A stretch of 64,000 bases of DNA from positions 2,607,774-2,671,773 of the forward strand of contig NW_006281099.1 of the NCBI RefSeq assembly GCF_000203795.2, given 5' to 3'. Under the pieces are notes generated by a model. That model had not been told where the DNA came from. It searched no databases and was given only the letters and a program-made list of their open reading frames with translations. The position numbers and the translations under genes were made by a program. Position 1 is the stretch's first letter; every line of letters begins with the position of its first letter. This DNA comes from Batrachochytrium dendrobatidis JAM81. Lineage: Eukaryota > Chytridiomycota > Chytridiomycetes > Rhizophydiales. This document shows, piece after piece, positions 36,370 to 47,707 of this stretch.

Positions 36370-37004
36370 TTTGAAGGACGTGAATAAACAGATAATATAT
36401 TTTATTTTACAGCCGCATTCACGTAAAATGGGGCTTGCATTTATCTTGCAGTGATTGTCTTGGAATGACAATGGTTAAATATTCGTTGTTTTCCTACTGA
36501 AAATTGATGATTTCTTCTGTAGAAGCTCCAAATTTTTTGATGTCTGGAATGACTTTGTGCATCGAGCCATTTCAGACATCAAAGTAATTTTTTATAGTTT
36601 AAAAATGGACAATATGGAGCACTGTAGTCCCAATCCTCGCGCCGTTTTTCAATATCTTGATTCCATTATGGTTTTTGTTTCCCTTTACTATTTGTCTTTC
36701 ATTATACCACCTTCAAAGTGTACACCTTTTAACCTTTAAAAGTCTAAACCTGGAGCTCTATAAAGGTTGGAAAAGCTGAACGAAAAACAAGTGCTACATA
36801 AACCAGTCCAGACATTGTTTATTCCGGAGCAAAATAGAGGCTCCGACTGCAAGATAAATACAGAAAAAGTTCCATTTTACGTGAATAGGGCTGTAAAAGT
36901 GATGACCACCAAAAAGTTACAATACTTTAATTGAATTATTCAAGAGATGGACTATTTGAACCTGAAAGGGAATAGAAATGAATTAAACGGAATAAAAATA
37001 TGTT
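36370..37004. other. Spacer occupied by element copy F
   Basis: Separates two minus-strand genes. Copy F takes up about 490 of 635 bases; the rest is short AT-rich sequence beside the COQ1 stop codon. Confidence 0.6.
36408..36896 (+). mobile_element. TIR element copy F, best preserved ends
   Basis: Left TTACAGCCGCATTCACGTAA and right TTACGTGAATAGGGCTGTAA are inverted. The match continues inward through ATTTATCTTGCAGT and its complement ACTGCAAGATAAAT, about 50-60 bases in all. The TA at each boundary fits a Tc1/mariner-like TA target, but no transposase is present. On the minus strand a short frame (HKVIPDIKKFG..EEIINFQ) ends near 36495, the same place as the frame in copy D. Confidence 0.75.
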
Positions 37005-38786
37005 CTATTTTTTACGAGTAATGACTGCTTGAGTGAGTTGGATCAGAGCAGTTTGTGCCAGACTTGGAGGAAACGCAGATATCGCACTGATCGCCTCTTG
37101 ACAATATGCGCGAGCCAAATCGCGTGTCTGTGCAACACCATTACTTTCATGTACGAGTTTAAGAGCCTAAAGTTTTGAAAAGGTAAACAGGCAATGAGTA
37201 AGCAGATACACAAATAGCGTACACATATCATAACAAAATGTACCAGCTCGGCGTCTCCTTTTTTTTCAAACTTGCGCTCAATGAGTGGATATAATTCAGG
37301 AAATTTAGCTGCAGCGTACAATACAGGTGCTGTTGCCAACCCCAACTTTAAATCAATATTGACCGGTTTTCCAAAATCTGCAGAGGAGACAGTAAAATCC
37401 ATCATATCATCTACCAGCTAAACAATCTCACAAGTATTAGATTTCGAACCAAATCATTGCCAATTCATATATACGAACCTGGAATGCGAGACCCAGATTT
37501 CGTCCATATAAATAAGCAGACTCGATAACATCATCGGTACATCCACCCAACACTGCACTAGAACGACAGCTGATGGCAATCAAACTAGCAGTTTTCATGT
37601 ATGTTTTTTCCATATAATACTGAAATCTATCTTGAGATTCAACAGGACCTCTGGCACTCTGAGGCAAAACACCGTGAACAGCACTGTAGGCAGATTTTGA
37701 GCCGCCTAAAGCAGAGTTGCGCAACTGCATAAACTCACCCTCTACTAAATTGGAGATGACCGTAGAGAGCAATTCAACAACGCGCGGATCGCGCAGACGA
37801 GCGAGTGCAACCGATGCACGAGCCAGCAAAAAGTCGCCAGCAAGAATGGCCATTTTATTTCCAAACTCGGCGTTTACTGAAGGGGTGTTTCTGCGAGTCA
37901 TGGAGATATCGATTACATCATCATGCAATAGCGATGCGGTGTGGATCATTTCGGTGATCTCTGCAAGTCTACGTTGGGTAGGTAAAATAACAGCTTCGGG
38001 AAGGATCGTGGCTCCCGAGTTCGTCTCAGAAGGGGGTAATACAGATGAACTCAATAATGATTTGGAGCAAGACGAAGTTGTAGGAGAAAAGGAAACAGCG
38101 ATTGCTGGAGCGCTCAGTGGACGATCTATATCAGCATCTGTCAAGGAAACAAAAGGATCGGATCCGGGCATTTTCGCAGTAATGCTTGTTGCTTGAGCCA
38201 TCAACAACACTACCAGTGGACGAATATGCTTTCCTTGCTTACTAAAATAGTAGCTGGAGATTGTGTTGAGAACAGGATGACCAGAACCCAGCAGCTTGCG
38301 AATGTTTTCTGTTAGCAAGGACAGATCACCACCTAGCAGATCTTTGGGATTGATGACTGACCCGCCATTGGTATGCACCAATCGCTCGGCAGCAGATATG
38401 GCCTGCGACCATGTCATTGGTTTGCTGTCTGGTACGGTGGATATCACTAGATTCGATAGCCAAGCAGGTAGCTTGGTCGTCAATAAACGAGTAGCGCCCG
38501 CTTTCTGTGTTTTGATCTCTGGCCGAGCAGGCTTTAAAATCAATGGAGTTGGCGATGCATTGACCATGAAGATTGGCTTGTGTATCATGTTTGAAACAAA
38601 TCTAATAGAAATCATTCCAGACAATGCATGTGTTTCTGCCGACCTTGTAGTGCTGGAAGAGATGGTACCAAACCCAACAGGGCTGTTGAATGGAATCAGT
38701 CGAGTCAATAGTTGATTGCGGTAAATGCTGCATTGGAATGCATTCCTGGCATTACAAGCAGCTCTATGCGATTGTAAATAAGACAT
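37005..38786 (-). CDS. COQ1: Hexaprenyl/polyprenyl diphosphate synthase, ubiquinone side chain
   Basis: Trans-prenyltransferase in about four exons. It extends an allylic diphosphate with isopentenyl diphosphate to make the ubiquinone tail in mitochondria. The first 150 residues are basic and Ser/Thr-rich without conserved motifs, as expected for a mitochondrial leader. The enzyme core then shows GGKxxRP-type KQGKHIRPLVVLL, the first aspartate-rich motif LLHDDVIDISMTRR, NAEFGNKMAILAGDFLLARA, GEFMQLRN, YYMEKTYMKTASLI, GRNLGLAFQ, the second aspartate-rich motif LVDDMMDF and FGKPVNIDLKLGLATAP. An unusual Ser/Thr-rich insert (FVSLTDADIDRPLS to about SETNSGATILP) separates the GKHIRP motif from the first Asp-rich motif. 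Both Asp motifs are intact, so it should be active. Chain length cannot be set from sequence. Confidence 0.93.
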
Positions 38787-39083
38787 TCCGGATATGACAC
38801 AGTACGAATCTCAATTTCAAATGAATGGCTGTATCGAGCAACTATCGTTTGTTGGATTGTTGAATTGAATTCAAAAAATATTTTTGGATTGTCCAGCACG
38901 ATTTTAATCTGGAATCGTTTGTACTATCTTGGACTGATTCAACATGCATGTTCACTAATGCACTGTACAGTAAAACTCTACAACTACTTTGATCAAGCAT
39001 TGCTTCCGTCTTGTACAGTTTTTAAAAACACTCGTTTATTTCATATACAGTAGCCATTGTTGTCGGGATAAGCCTGGCAACAC

Positions 39084-41340
39084 TCAAGGTTCATAAATTC
39101 GCTGATATCCCTTGACAACTCTCCTACAGCAAGGACATTCCTCTATAGCAATATGATAAACGAATTAGTAACATGCATATACAGATTCCAATCAAACTCC
39201 TGCTCGGCACTCTACATGACATCAAAAAACTTACTGTAGTCACGAAGCGCCAATGCTTCACGACATCCGGTATCACATAGGCACAAACATCCACATGGAC
39301 GCAGCACAATCTGCCGTGGTTCTTGGTAGCACACCACGCAGTTTCGTATCGAAATTGCTTGTGGTTCATCATCTCCAGGCCGACTACGGCGGCCTTCAAT
39401 GGGTCTAGGTTGACGTCTACTTCGAGTCATTACACCATTTTCCGAATTTGCTAGCTGCAATATTTGACCAAATGATATCAGTGATGCCGATGTAATCATT
39501 GCATTGCTCTTTTGGTTTTGTAGATTTTCAGTACATGCGTCTGTAGAATGAGCATCATTGCCACATGGCTGCATATCTTGAGCCAGCCAAAATATTTCCT
39601 TGTACAATTCATCATCGTCCCCATGAACAGTTTCCTCAGCATTGTCTACTCTGCTGTCACTGATGGCATCCAAGATATCATGGTCATCCATCACGCTACT
39701 CCATTCAGATGAAACATCCGATTCGTCTAGCGTAAAGTCAAAATCGCTTTCATCTTGTCCTGATTCATAACCACCATCCCTGTATAGCAATGCAGTCTTG
39801 TCTGGATCTCCGGAAACGTAGCCACTTCTATCGGTAAATAGTCTTCTCAATACCTTCTCCATAGCAAATAGTATAGGACGCAACATGGCAAGCCCCGAAC
39901 ATCGCCACATATACAGTGAATTGTATATTGTAGCAGATACTTCGTGCATTTCCAACGATCGTGTCAGCTGTATCCAGGAACTCGACTTTTTGCGAATCTC
40001 TTGCTCATCCAAGTTAAGTCGAAACCCAGTTGGTCGAGCATGCACATTAATTAGCTCAGTAGGTGGCAATCCAATTCCAATGGGTGCGAAAATGGGTTCA
40101 AACTCTTTTGAAAACCCAGAATTTGGCGATCGTCTCTGAGAAATCAAAATAGCAAACTTGCGTATGGCAACCTTGAAGTCATCACGAAGTGTCACGCCAT
40201 CCAGCAGCTGGGTAATGTCAAAACGCATGTCACCACTCATTACCAAATAGCTGACCACGTATACCAAACTGAGTATGACCAACAAAGTGACAAGAAACAG
40301 TTCAGGAATTCCAGATAGCCAAAAAATAACTGGAACACCTCCGTCCCGTTTTACAACTGACCACCACACCTTGAAACCAACATGAGCCAGTCCCATAATA
40401 CTGGTCGGAATAAGACGGTAGGGTGCAAGACAGTCTGCCGTATCAAGTAAACTCATTAAAAGCAGTTTGTGCAATTCAATAATGATCATACCGACTACAG
40501 GACTTTGTTCTAGATTCAATGTTGCTGTGGCTAGATAGAGAGTGCCTACCCATTCAATAAAATCTGGAGAATGTTGGTGATTTAAATCCAGCTCAGACCG
40601 TCCAAACTCCAAAGTCAAGATCAATCCAGTGACAATGTGATCAATACAATGAAGCATAAAAAAGACTAAAAAAGAAATGTGTAGGTATTCCGGTAATTCG
40701 TGCTCCATAGAGAGTGACCAAAAATGGCTCAATAGATAAACCAGCATGATGATGACTGGGAGTCGAAGAAGTAGTTTTTTTACAATTCTAATGGAATGGA
40801 ATCCAAACCCATTTATAACATGTATTAGACATGGTAACAGACTCGATCTAAAGCAACGATATGTATTGATACCAAAATAAGTGAAGTTCCAGTTCATGCA
40901 CTTACCCAAGTGGTTGAGGTCGATTAGGTTGTGCAATATATGATATTCGACGTTCCAACATGATGGTAGCACTTGCAATCAACACATCTAGACTCCATAA
41001 TATAGATTTGAGTTGAAACCAAAGTGTAAATACCATTGACATGACAAGGACGATATAAGACTTACAAATAGATGACATGTGTCTGTTATACACAACAATA
41101 CAGAATGTTAGTGACATGGCGAGGCTCAATACACTTGCAATGTAGTTACCTCGTTGGCAGAGAAGCGTCTGAAGCGTTTGGCTTGGATGAAAGGCCGGCA
41201 TCAAACGTCATTGAGCCAGTCTCAGAAGCCATTGAACCAGACTTGATAGCAGACGACAGAGTTGCACTTGTGGACGACTGATTGAGAGCATGAATCAGCT
41301 CTTCATCCTTCATATGTGGCGTTGCTCGCAACTTGAACAT
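39084..41340 (-). CDS. Membrane-anchored RING E3 ligase, Asi1/Asi3-like
   Basis: The N-terminal soluble part (MFKLRATPHMKDEEL) is followed by several membrane segments (VLSLAMSLTFCIVVYN, IIMLVYLLSHFWSL, ISFLVFFMLHCIDHIVTGLIL, LFLVTLLVILSLVYVVSYLV). A long acidic loop comes next (YESGQDESDFDFTLDES). The C-terminus is a cysteine-only RING-type domain: CVVCYQEPRQIVLRPCGCLCLC, then CPCCRRVVKGYQRIYEP. This order, with the RING at the extreme C-terminus and ending GYxxIYxP, matches fungal Asi1/Asi3, subunits of the inner nuclear membrane Asi ubiquitin ligase. The final CPCC part lies in a separate exon joined as S-K-E-C-P-C-C. Family assignment is from these motifs and topology; substrates are unknown. 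Confidence 0.72.
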
Positions 41341-41449
41341 TCCAAGTTTGGTAAACTAAAACTGCTCCAATTCCCTCAATGTCAAATGTTTTGCTCAAGC
41401 CTTTTGAATAGTTAAAATCTGCAATAAATCATCTTTATTTTAAAACCCA

Positions 41450-44222
41450 GAGTCCAGCGAAGATAACGATGGCTGTTGAGTAAAGCCTAATGGCCCATTA
41501 TGTTGTCCATTTTGTTGCTGTTGTTCAGGTACATCGTTCGTATCGGCTTTAAAAAAGCTTTGCCATGCTTCAATAATCTACAAGTTAAAAGTTAGTGCAA
41601 TGCCATCCATTTCTAAAGTATCTCATAAAACTCCATTCAACTGGATCCTTGTCAAGGCTTACATGTTTTTGAGTGTCTACCAACGATGCCAAAAACGTCT
41701 TCATCGACTCTGTAAAATCTGCAATCTTTTCCCTGTCAACACGGTCTAGTTCACTAATGAGCAGGTTGGTCATTGCAGTAAATCCCTTTGATGACTCTTC
41801 TAATTGGCTTTCTGCCTATTTCCCAGAATATAAAAATAAATGTGTTTAGAGGATCAATCAGAGCATACACGGTAAAATTAAAGTGTACAAAGTGATTACC
41901 TCGGCCAGTTCATGTTTAGCCACGGCAATCTTGTCGTATCTGATTCGACTAGAAGTTGTCAGTTTGGTCAAAGAATCATTTCGTTTAGTAAGATTGGTCT
42001 CTGCTGCTGAGAAGCTGGAATACGCCTTGAGTCGCATTGAATAAGCCACTTTTACAGAACCAATGATCCGAATGTATTCTTCAACCGTCATGAATATGTG
42101 ATTGATATCCTCCTTGGCCTAGAATATTCAGTAACGTAAGCAAATATATTTATACCATCAATACAGTATAAAGTTTTGTGGTTTCTTGAAAAATATCAAG
42201 TTATGTTACCTGTTTTTCTTGCAAGTTACAAATCGTCTTGTGAATATCACCAAGCTTTAGCAGTTTTTTTGAAAGCACTGGACTCCGCTCTATATTGGCT
42301 AGTCCAACAAGACTATCCCCCATTTCCAAAATCGCTTGTGCTAGATCTATTTATATCAGGTTGGTACAAGAAGACATACCTAATGTGTTGATGATAGTAT
42401 TAAACAGATGCTACACAATATAGAATTACCTCTCCGTTGCTTCATCAATAGCTCTAACGCCTTCAAAAGTGATTTGAGCTGAATTTCCATGCTTTCAATT
42501 TGAATGCGACGATTCTCTAAAGTCTAACAGAATAGTATTGGTTGAATAACAGAGTCAAACTACACCTGCATGTAAAACCCACTTTACTTACTATATCACT
42601 ATCAGGAACCTTTGGAAATGGTTGGTTAACCTGTGGTGTGGTTTCAGTAAACGCACCCATAAAGCTGCCTTTGCGATCACTTCGTTTCTATATAAACCAA
42701 AACAAAAATGACGTGTAGTGTGAGCATTTGACAATGTCAGTTGAAATCACAGGCCATATTTGCAAATGATTTTACAAACGTCGTAGGAAAAGGTCTCGGA
42801 TTCAAGAAATAGGCGCATATCCGTATCTAGCTGCAGAATTGGATGAGCAGCCACTTTACAAATGAAGCGTTCAAGTGCAGATCTGCGAGTTTCAACAAAG
42901 TCTTCCTGGAATCGGCCTAATTTTACCATTTTCGTGCCATTGTTAATATCAACATAACATTATCTTTATATCACAGGCTTAATCTACAGACTACAACAAA
43001 CATTACCAATGGCATGTTTTTCAGGAACAGGTGGAACAATAACACCAGGGTATTTGTCAACAAGCTGGTTGTACAACCACAAAAAGTCCCTGAAACGACG
43101 ATTGACTACAAACTCTGGATTTCTATAATCCGGGGACAATGTCTAGCAAAAGCAATAGTTGAAATGAAAAGCAACATTTCCAGTGAGTTGATCTTGTATA
43201 CACGATGCTCACTTTAAAAGCAATCTACCTTTGTCTTGATCTTATAAGCAATGTGGGATGAAAGAGTCTCGCCAACTTTAAATGGTTCAGTGACATTTAT
43301 ATCAAAAGAATATAAAGTTTGTTTTGAAGTTGAATCCTATATAAATTCAACGCAGCAGCGAATGAATGACTGTTGACACTTGCCAATACATTTAAAATAG
43401 AATCTCAACTACCTCTTGTTTTTCAAGCAGATCCGAGCTAGAATTCTGCTCGTTATCAACGGGATCTTCGTTTGAAGAATGGGATTCTGGCGACATGAGT
43501 GGATCAAAGAGAGCTTGTACTGATTTTTTTTGGGAAAGCGGTTTTTTGGTATCCGACTCAATAGCAGGTTTTGATACTTCAAAAGAATGAATAGGTTCAT
43601 CTAGAGAAAAAGACATGATTGGCTGGGATAGAGGGTCAACGAGGCTTTGGAAAGGATTATCTAATGGATGGGGTTGCATAGTAGATGCAGCAGGCGGAAT
43701 CGTTGTGCTAGCAGACATGCTTGATTTAGTCGGATTCAAGGCTGGATCAAGCAAGCCAAAATTGACATCAGTGGATTGAACAGGAGGAACAGAGGCAGAG
43801 GCAGTGGCATGAGTAGCAGTAGATCCAGTAGTTGCAACAGAAAGAGGATCATCAAACAAGGGGTTGGGAATGACTGCATGCTTTGGAACTGGAGGAGCAG
43901 CAAGCTTTGTAGGCAGTTTCTTTGAAACAGATTCCACAGACACTTTAGATTGATTCTGTTTTGAAGCAGTTGGTATAGATGCGAGTAGTGGATGTTGATC
44001 CTTCTGAGTAGTGGTGTTGTGCTCAGTCATACTGTCTGTGGTGGCAGATGGTTCAATGGAGAGTGTTGATAGACTGGTAGCAATTGTAGCAGTCGAGTGA
44101 TTTTGTGTTGTACTAGAGCCATTGGTGGTTGTGTCTTGAGTGAGTTGACTGGCTCTATGGCTGCTGGGTGTAGCAACATCAGCCCAGACACCAGCAGCAA
44201 AAGGGTCTTCAAAGTCTGACAT
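41450..44222 (-). CDS. VPS5: Sorting nexin of the Vps5/SNX1-SNX2 type (retromer)
   Basis: The disordered N-terminal 270 residues (MSDFEDPFAAGVWAD, then many Ser/Thr/Pro stretches with repeated FDPL/NPLFDDPL motifs) precede a PX domain: YSFDINVTEPFKVGE, AYKIKTKTL, then FVVNRRFRDFLWLYNQL, YPGVIVPPVPEK and GRFQEDFVETRRSALERFI, including the RRF phosphoinositide contact. Following exons are helical and fit a C-terminal BAR domain (ALELLMKQRREI, AYSMRLKAYSSFSAAETNLTK, SRIRYDKIAVAKHELAE). Vps5 dimerises with Vps17 to coat endosome-to-Golgi tubules with the retromer core. The product ends in a Gln-rich tail (QQQQNGQHNGPLG). About nine short exons; exact borders in the BAR part are less certain. Confidence 0.87.
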
Positions 44223-44332
44223 TGAAGAGTGTGGAGTCGAGTTGATTTCTCGACTTGCAAACTATTCAAATGTCATTCATGTCAACATATTTTATTATCA
44301 TCGAGTAGATACGATCATCTTGTCACTCTGCA

Positions 44333-47300
44333 TTACGATGCTTTACCACGCAGAGTTTCTCTAAACTTGTCTGTAAACTTGGCTTGACCAACGTTTTTGG
44401 TTGCTCCAAGCTTATCTGCTTCATCTTCACTTGAAACCGAGTGTTCAATAACAACTTGGGATTCGACGTTACTTGCATGCGGTTTAGGCTCTATTAGTGA
44501 GAATGAATGCATAGATACCGCAGGCGCCGAGTTTTGTTTTTCCAAGTCAGATCTTGCTAGGCTTGTCGTCACTACTGCATTCTTGGGTGGAACGGGCAAT
44601 GGTTTCAATCGTTCAGAAAATGGCGACGATGTAGATGTGCTTGATAACTTTGATGCTGAAAAAGGTCGTTTAAACCAAAGACCTGATAGTCGAGTCGTCA
44701 CTTTTTGTCTAATATTAATGTTAGTGACTAGAAATAGCTTAATTTTTACTACAAATCGCCCAAATGTTTTCTGTTAACATTGAATTAAAATTCTCACGAC
44801 ACATACATATCATCTGTCACGGCATTAATCCCTGAAATAATGGCTGTTCCAGGTTGAAATAGGCTATTGGGTGGAGTAGCAGTTGGCGGACGCATAGCTT
44901 CTTGGTGTAAAATCTTGGTTTCATCTGCTGGCAATACAATTGTTTTCCCTGTAGATTGTATTGGTAAAGAGCAGCTGAGATTGAATATATTAAATGATAC
45001 AGTTTAGAGTTGACAAATGTATGGATTTAAAATGATATAAATCTACTTACCTTTCTAGTAGATCCTCTGGAATATCAATTATAGTCAAATCCAAAGTCAA
45101 AATAAAGCTTACTGCTGCATCAATATTGACCATACAATAAGATTCTTGTCCACTGATGCGAGTTGGATTCCTATACTTGTGAGTAAATCTCAGACTAGCA
45201 ATCAAATGCGTAGGATGGGTTCTATGCCACATATACAATACCACGCCATTAGTGTATGTGGAATGAATACCACAGTATATGGATTTAGTTTCGACTCACT
45301 GAACAATCAAATAGATGAGTAATCCCAGCAAAGTATCAGTGTTTGCACCACTTTCATCATTTCGAATCCTGCTATTTTCATCTGATTGTTTCAATTGATC
45401 TTTTGTAAATGTATTTATAAATTCTAAAAATCACAGTCAATCCTGTTAAATGCTGGCACGTTTTTTTAAAAGCAATTCTCAATTATTAGGCTTACCAACA
45501 AGATGACTGTGAACTTTGATCAGAGCCTCCATTTTTAATATGGGAGACAGTGCTCTCTCAAATCGAAGCAGCTCTGCATTGGATCATCAAATTTACAATT
45601 AGTCTTGAAATCGTCTGTATAGGTGAACAACATTGCAATGACTATAAGATTACCTAAACCAGCAGCACGCATTACTTTGGCAAATCCATGATGATCCTGA
45701 TATAAATCCAAACCAAGATCTGACAGTCCAAACGATGATATTCCTAAAATAGACAGTCGAGATGCTAAAATGTAATCGTTGATCTGCTCTTCCATCAACG
45801 ACACACCAAATACACTAGTTTCAAAAGCAATCGCATTAGATTATTGTCTTTTGTTGCTAGACTTTATCATGTATATGTTCAAATAAAATACTGTTTACAG
45901 AATAATTTGTGCAAACAAAACACTACCTTTCAAAACATTTACCAATAATATACGTCTCCATGCCATCCAAAATGGTCAAAATATAAGGCTCTCCTTGTGT
46001 TCGAATCAAGCGGGTTGAATGCAAGAACCCCTGCATTAATTCTAAAAAATCCACGATACGCTTGGAAAGTGCATCTGATCGATCAGAAGTGCGTATCAAT
46101 GATGTTTTTGCTGAAACCTGTGCTGCCGGATAAGTTGAAAAGTGGATTTCAAGATCTGTTGTAAATCGATACACTTGATGCAGAATAATTGTACCTCGTT
46201 GATCAGCCATGAGCTCCATAAATTTGAGTAACGAAGGATCATTTTTCAAACTTGGAATGTCTAATTCTGAAAGTCTAATATCTGTTTTTCCAAACAGTGA
46301 CGGTATAATATGAAGCGGGTTGATGTTGTCAAGAACATGACTTGGAAATGAAAACATGGTCGATCCAAACTTTCCCAAAGGCTCATCACCCGATTGCGAG
46401 GGTGAACCTATTGCTAATGGTGTATGATGTGGCTTTAAAGAATACGCTGAGCCAGATGTATTGGCTGGCGCGGGAAGAGCAACAGTTTCTTCGCCTGTTG
46501 AATTCCCTCCTGCTTTCGTCGTTAAAAAGTGGTAAGCTGGACCATGTGGATCATTTTTTGAATCATTATTAGTTTCTAAAGAATAGTCTGTCCATGCATC
46601 ATGATGAAGGTCTTCCTCCATGATAGGACGTTGAATGAGCAATAGTTTGACGGAACCCATTTTCCCGTTAATCTCTAGTTTCCTTTCAATCATGTTTTCA
46701 AAATAAAGTTCGACTGATGGATACTGCGTAATGGATGGATCGTGCATATCAAACGAGTCCCAAAGCGTGCCTTTTTTAAATGCTCGAGTCTGATCTGCTT
46801 CTATTGTCCATTGTCGCACAAGTTCGTCTTCTGATGGAGTAGGACCGATAAGATAAAGTCGATTTCTGTGATTTATGCAGTTGATGGGAATTCAACATTG
46901 GCACTCAATCTTAGTGACGATGCATATCTAAACTGCCTGATTTGATCAAATCTTACCTTGACATGACGCCTCGCATGCCTGAAATGGATAGCAGTTGAAG
47001 AGGATTCGTCGAGTTTATCAAATACACATGCCTGCCAAAAAATTCGACAGCAACATCCTCAAGCTCAATCATTGTTTTTGATATTGGCAAAAGCAGAATA
47101 GCCTAAACCATGACGTCGCAAATCAGCACAGGCATTCACACACATGTCAGTTTTGATATACAGGACTGAGACTCGGCCATGTTATTACAGATTGGTTGGT
47201 GTATATCTAGTAGAAGCTAAACACACCTGATGAGAGACCAAGAGGTCACAAATGGCTGAACAATCGTTTCTTTCCAGGGCTTTAAATGCAACGTGGGATT

Positions 47301-47565
47301 CTAGCTCAGCAGAAACATCCAAGCTAAGAAACGACGATGACCTGCGAACGAGTCTAGGCAATTCCTTTTCTACTCCGGTTTGTATAGGTAATGCAACCAA
47401 GTTGGCAACTGGCAGTTCTTGATCCAAAGGATAGTTATCAGCAACTAAGCCACCATCTGGACGAGAGAAGGAATCACTTGGAAGAGTTGGCTCATTGGCC
47501 ATAGTTGAAGCTGGGGTGTCTGGTCCAGACAGACTGTTTATCGATGGTGTGTGATTGGATTCCAT
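44333..47565 (-). CDS. VPS9-domain Rab guanine nucleotide exchange factor
   Basis: Multi-exon protein. N-terminal Ser/Pro-rich segment (MESNHTPSINSLSGPD), then an uncharacterised region beginning AILLLPISKTMIELEDVAVE and continuing through NRLYLIGPTPSEDELVRQW. Its position and shape recall the region before the VPS9 domain in Varp/ANKRD27. A long helical part (DFLELMQGFLHSTRLIRTQG) leads to the VPS9 domain: KMEALIKVHSHLV, ADTLL-like NTDTLLGLLIYLIVQTHP, LIASLRFTHKYRNPTRISGQ and CMVNIDAAVSFILTLD. VPS9 domains activate Rab5/Rab21-type GTPases on early endosomes, a good fit with the neighbouring retromer gene, although the two are not co-transcribed. No ankyrin repeats follow. The Ser/Lys-rich tail ends FTDKFRETLRGKAS. 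Domain call is firm; orthology is not. Confidence 0.8.
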
Positions 47566-47707
47566 GCTTAATAGTCAAAACCACCAAGCAAACGAAAGAT
47601 TCAATAGTTTTGGCTAGACTAAAAGGGTTGATTAAAATGTCATGCATTCCCTGTTATTGATGATAGCATAATCCATGCGTCGGTTTATATTTATTGGAAA
47701 TGATGAA

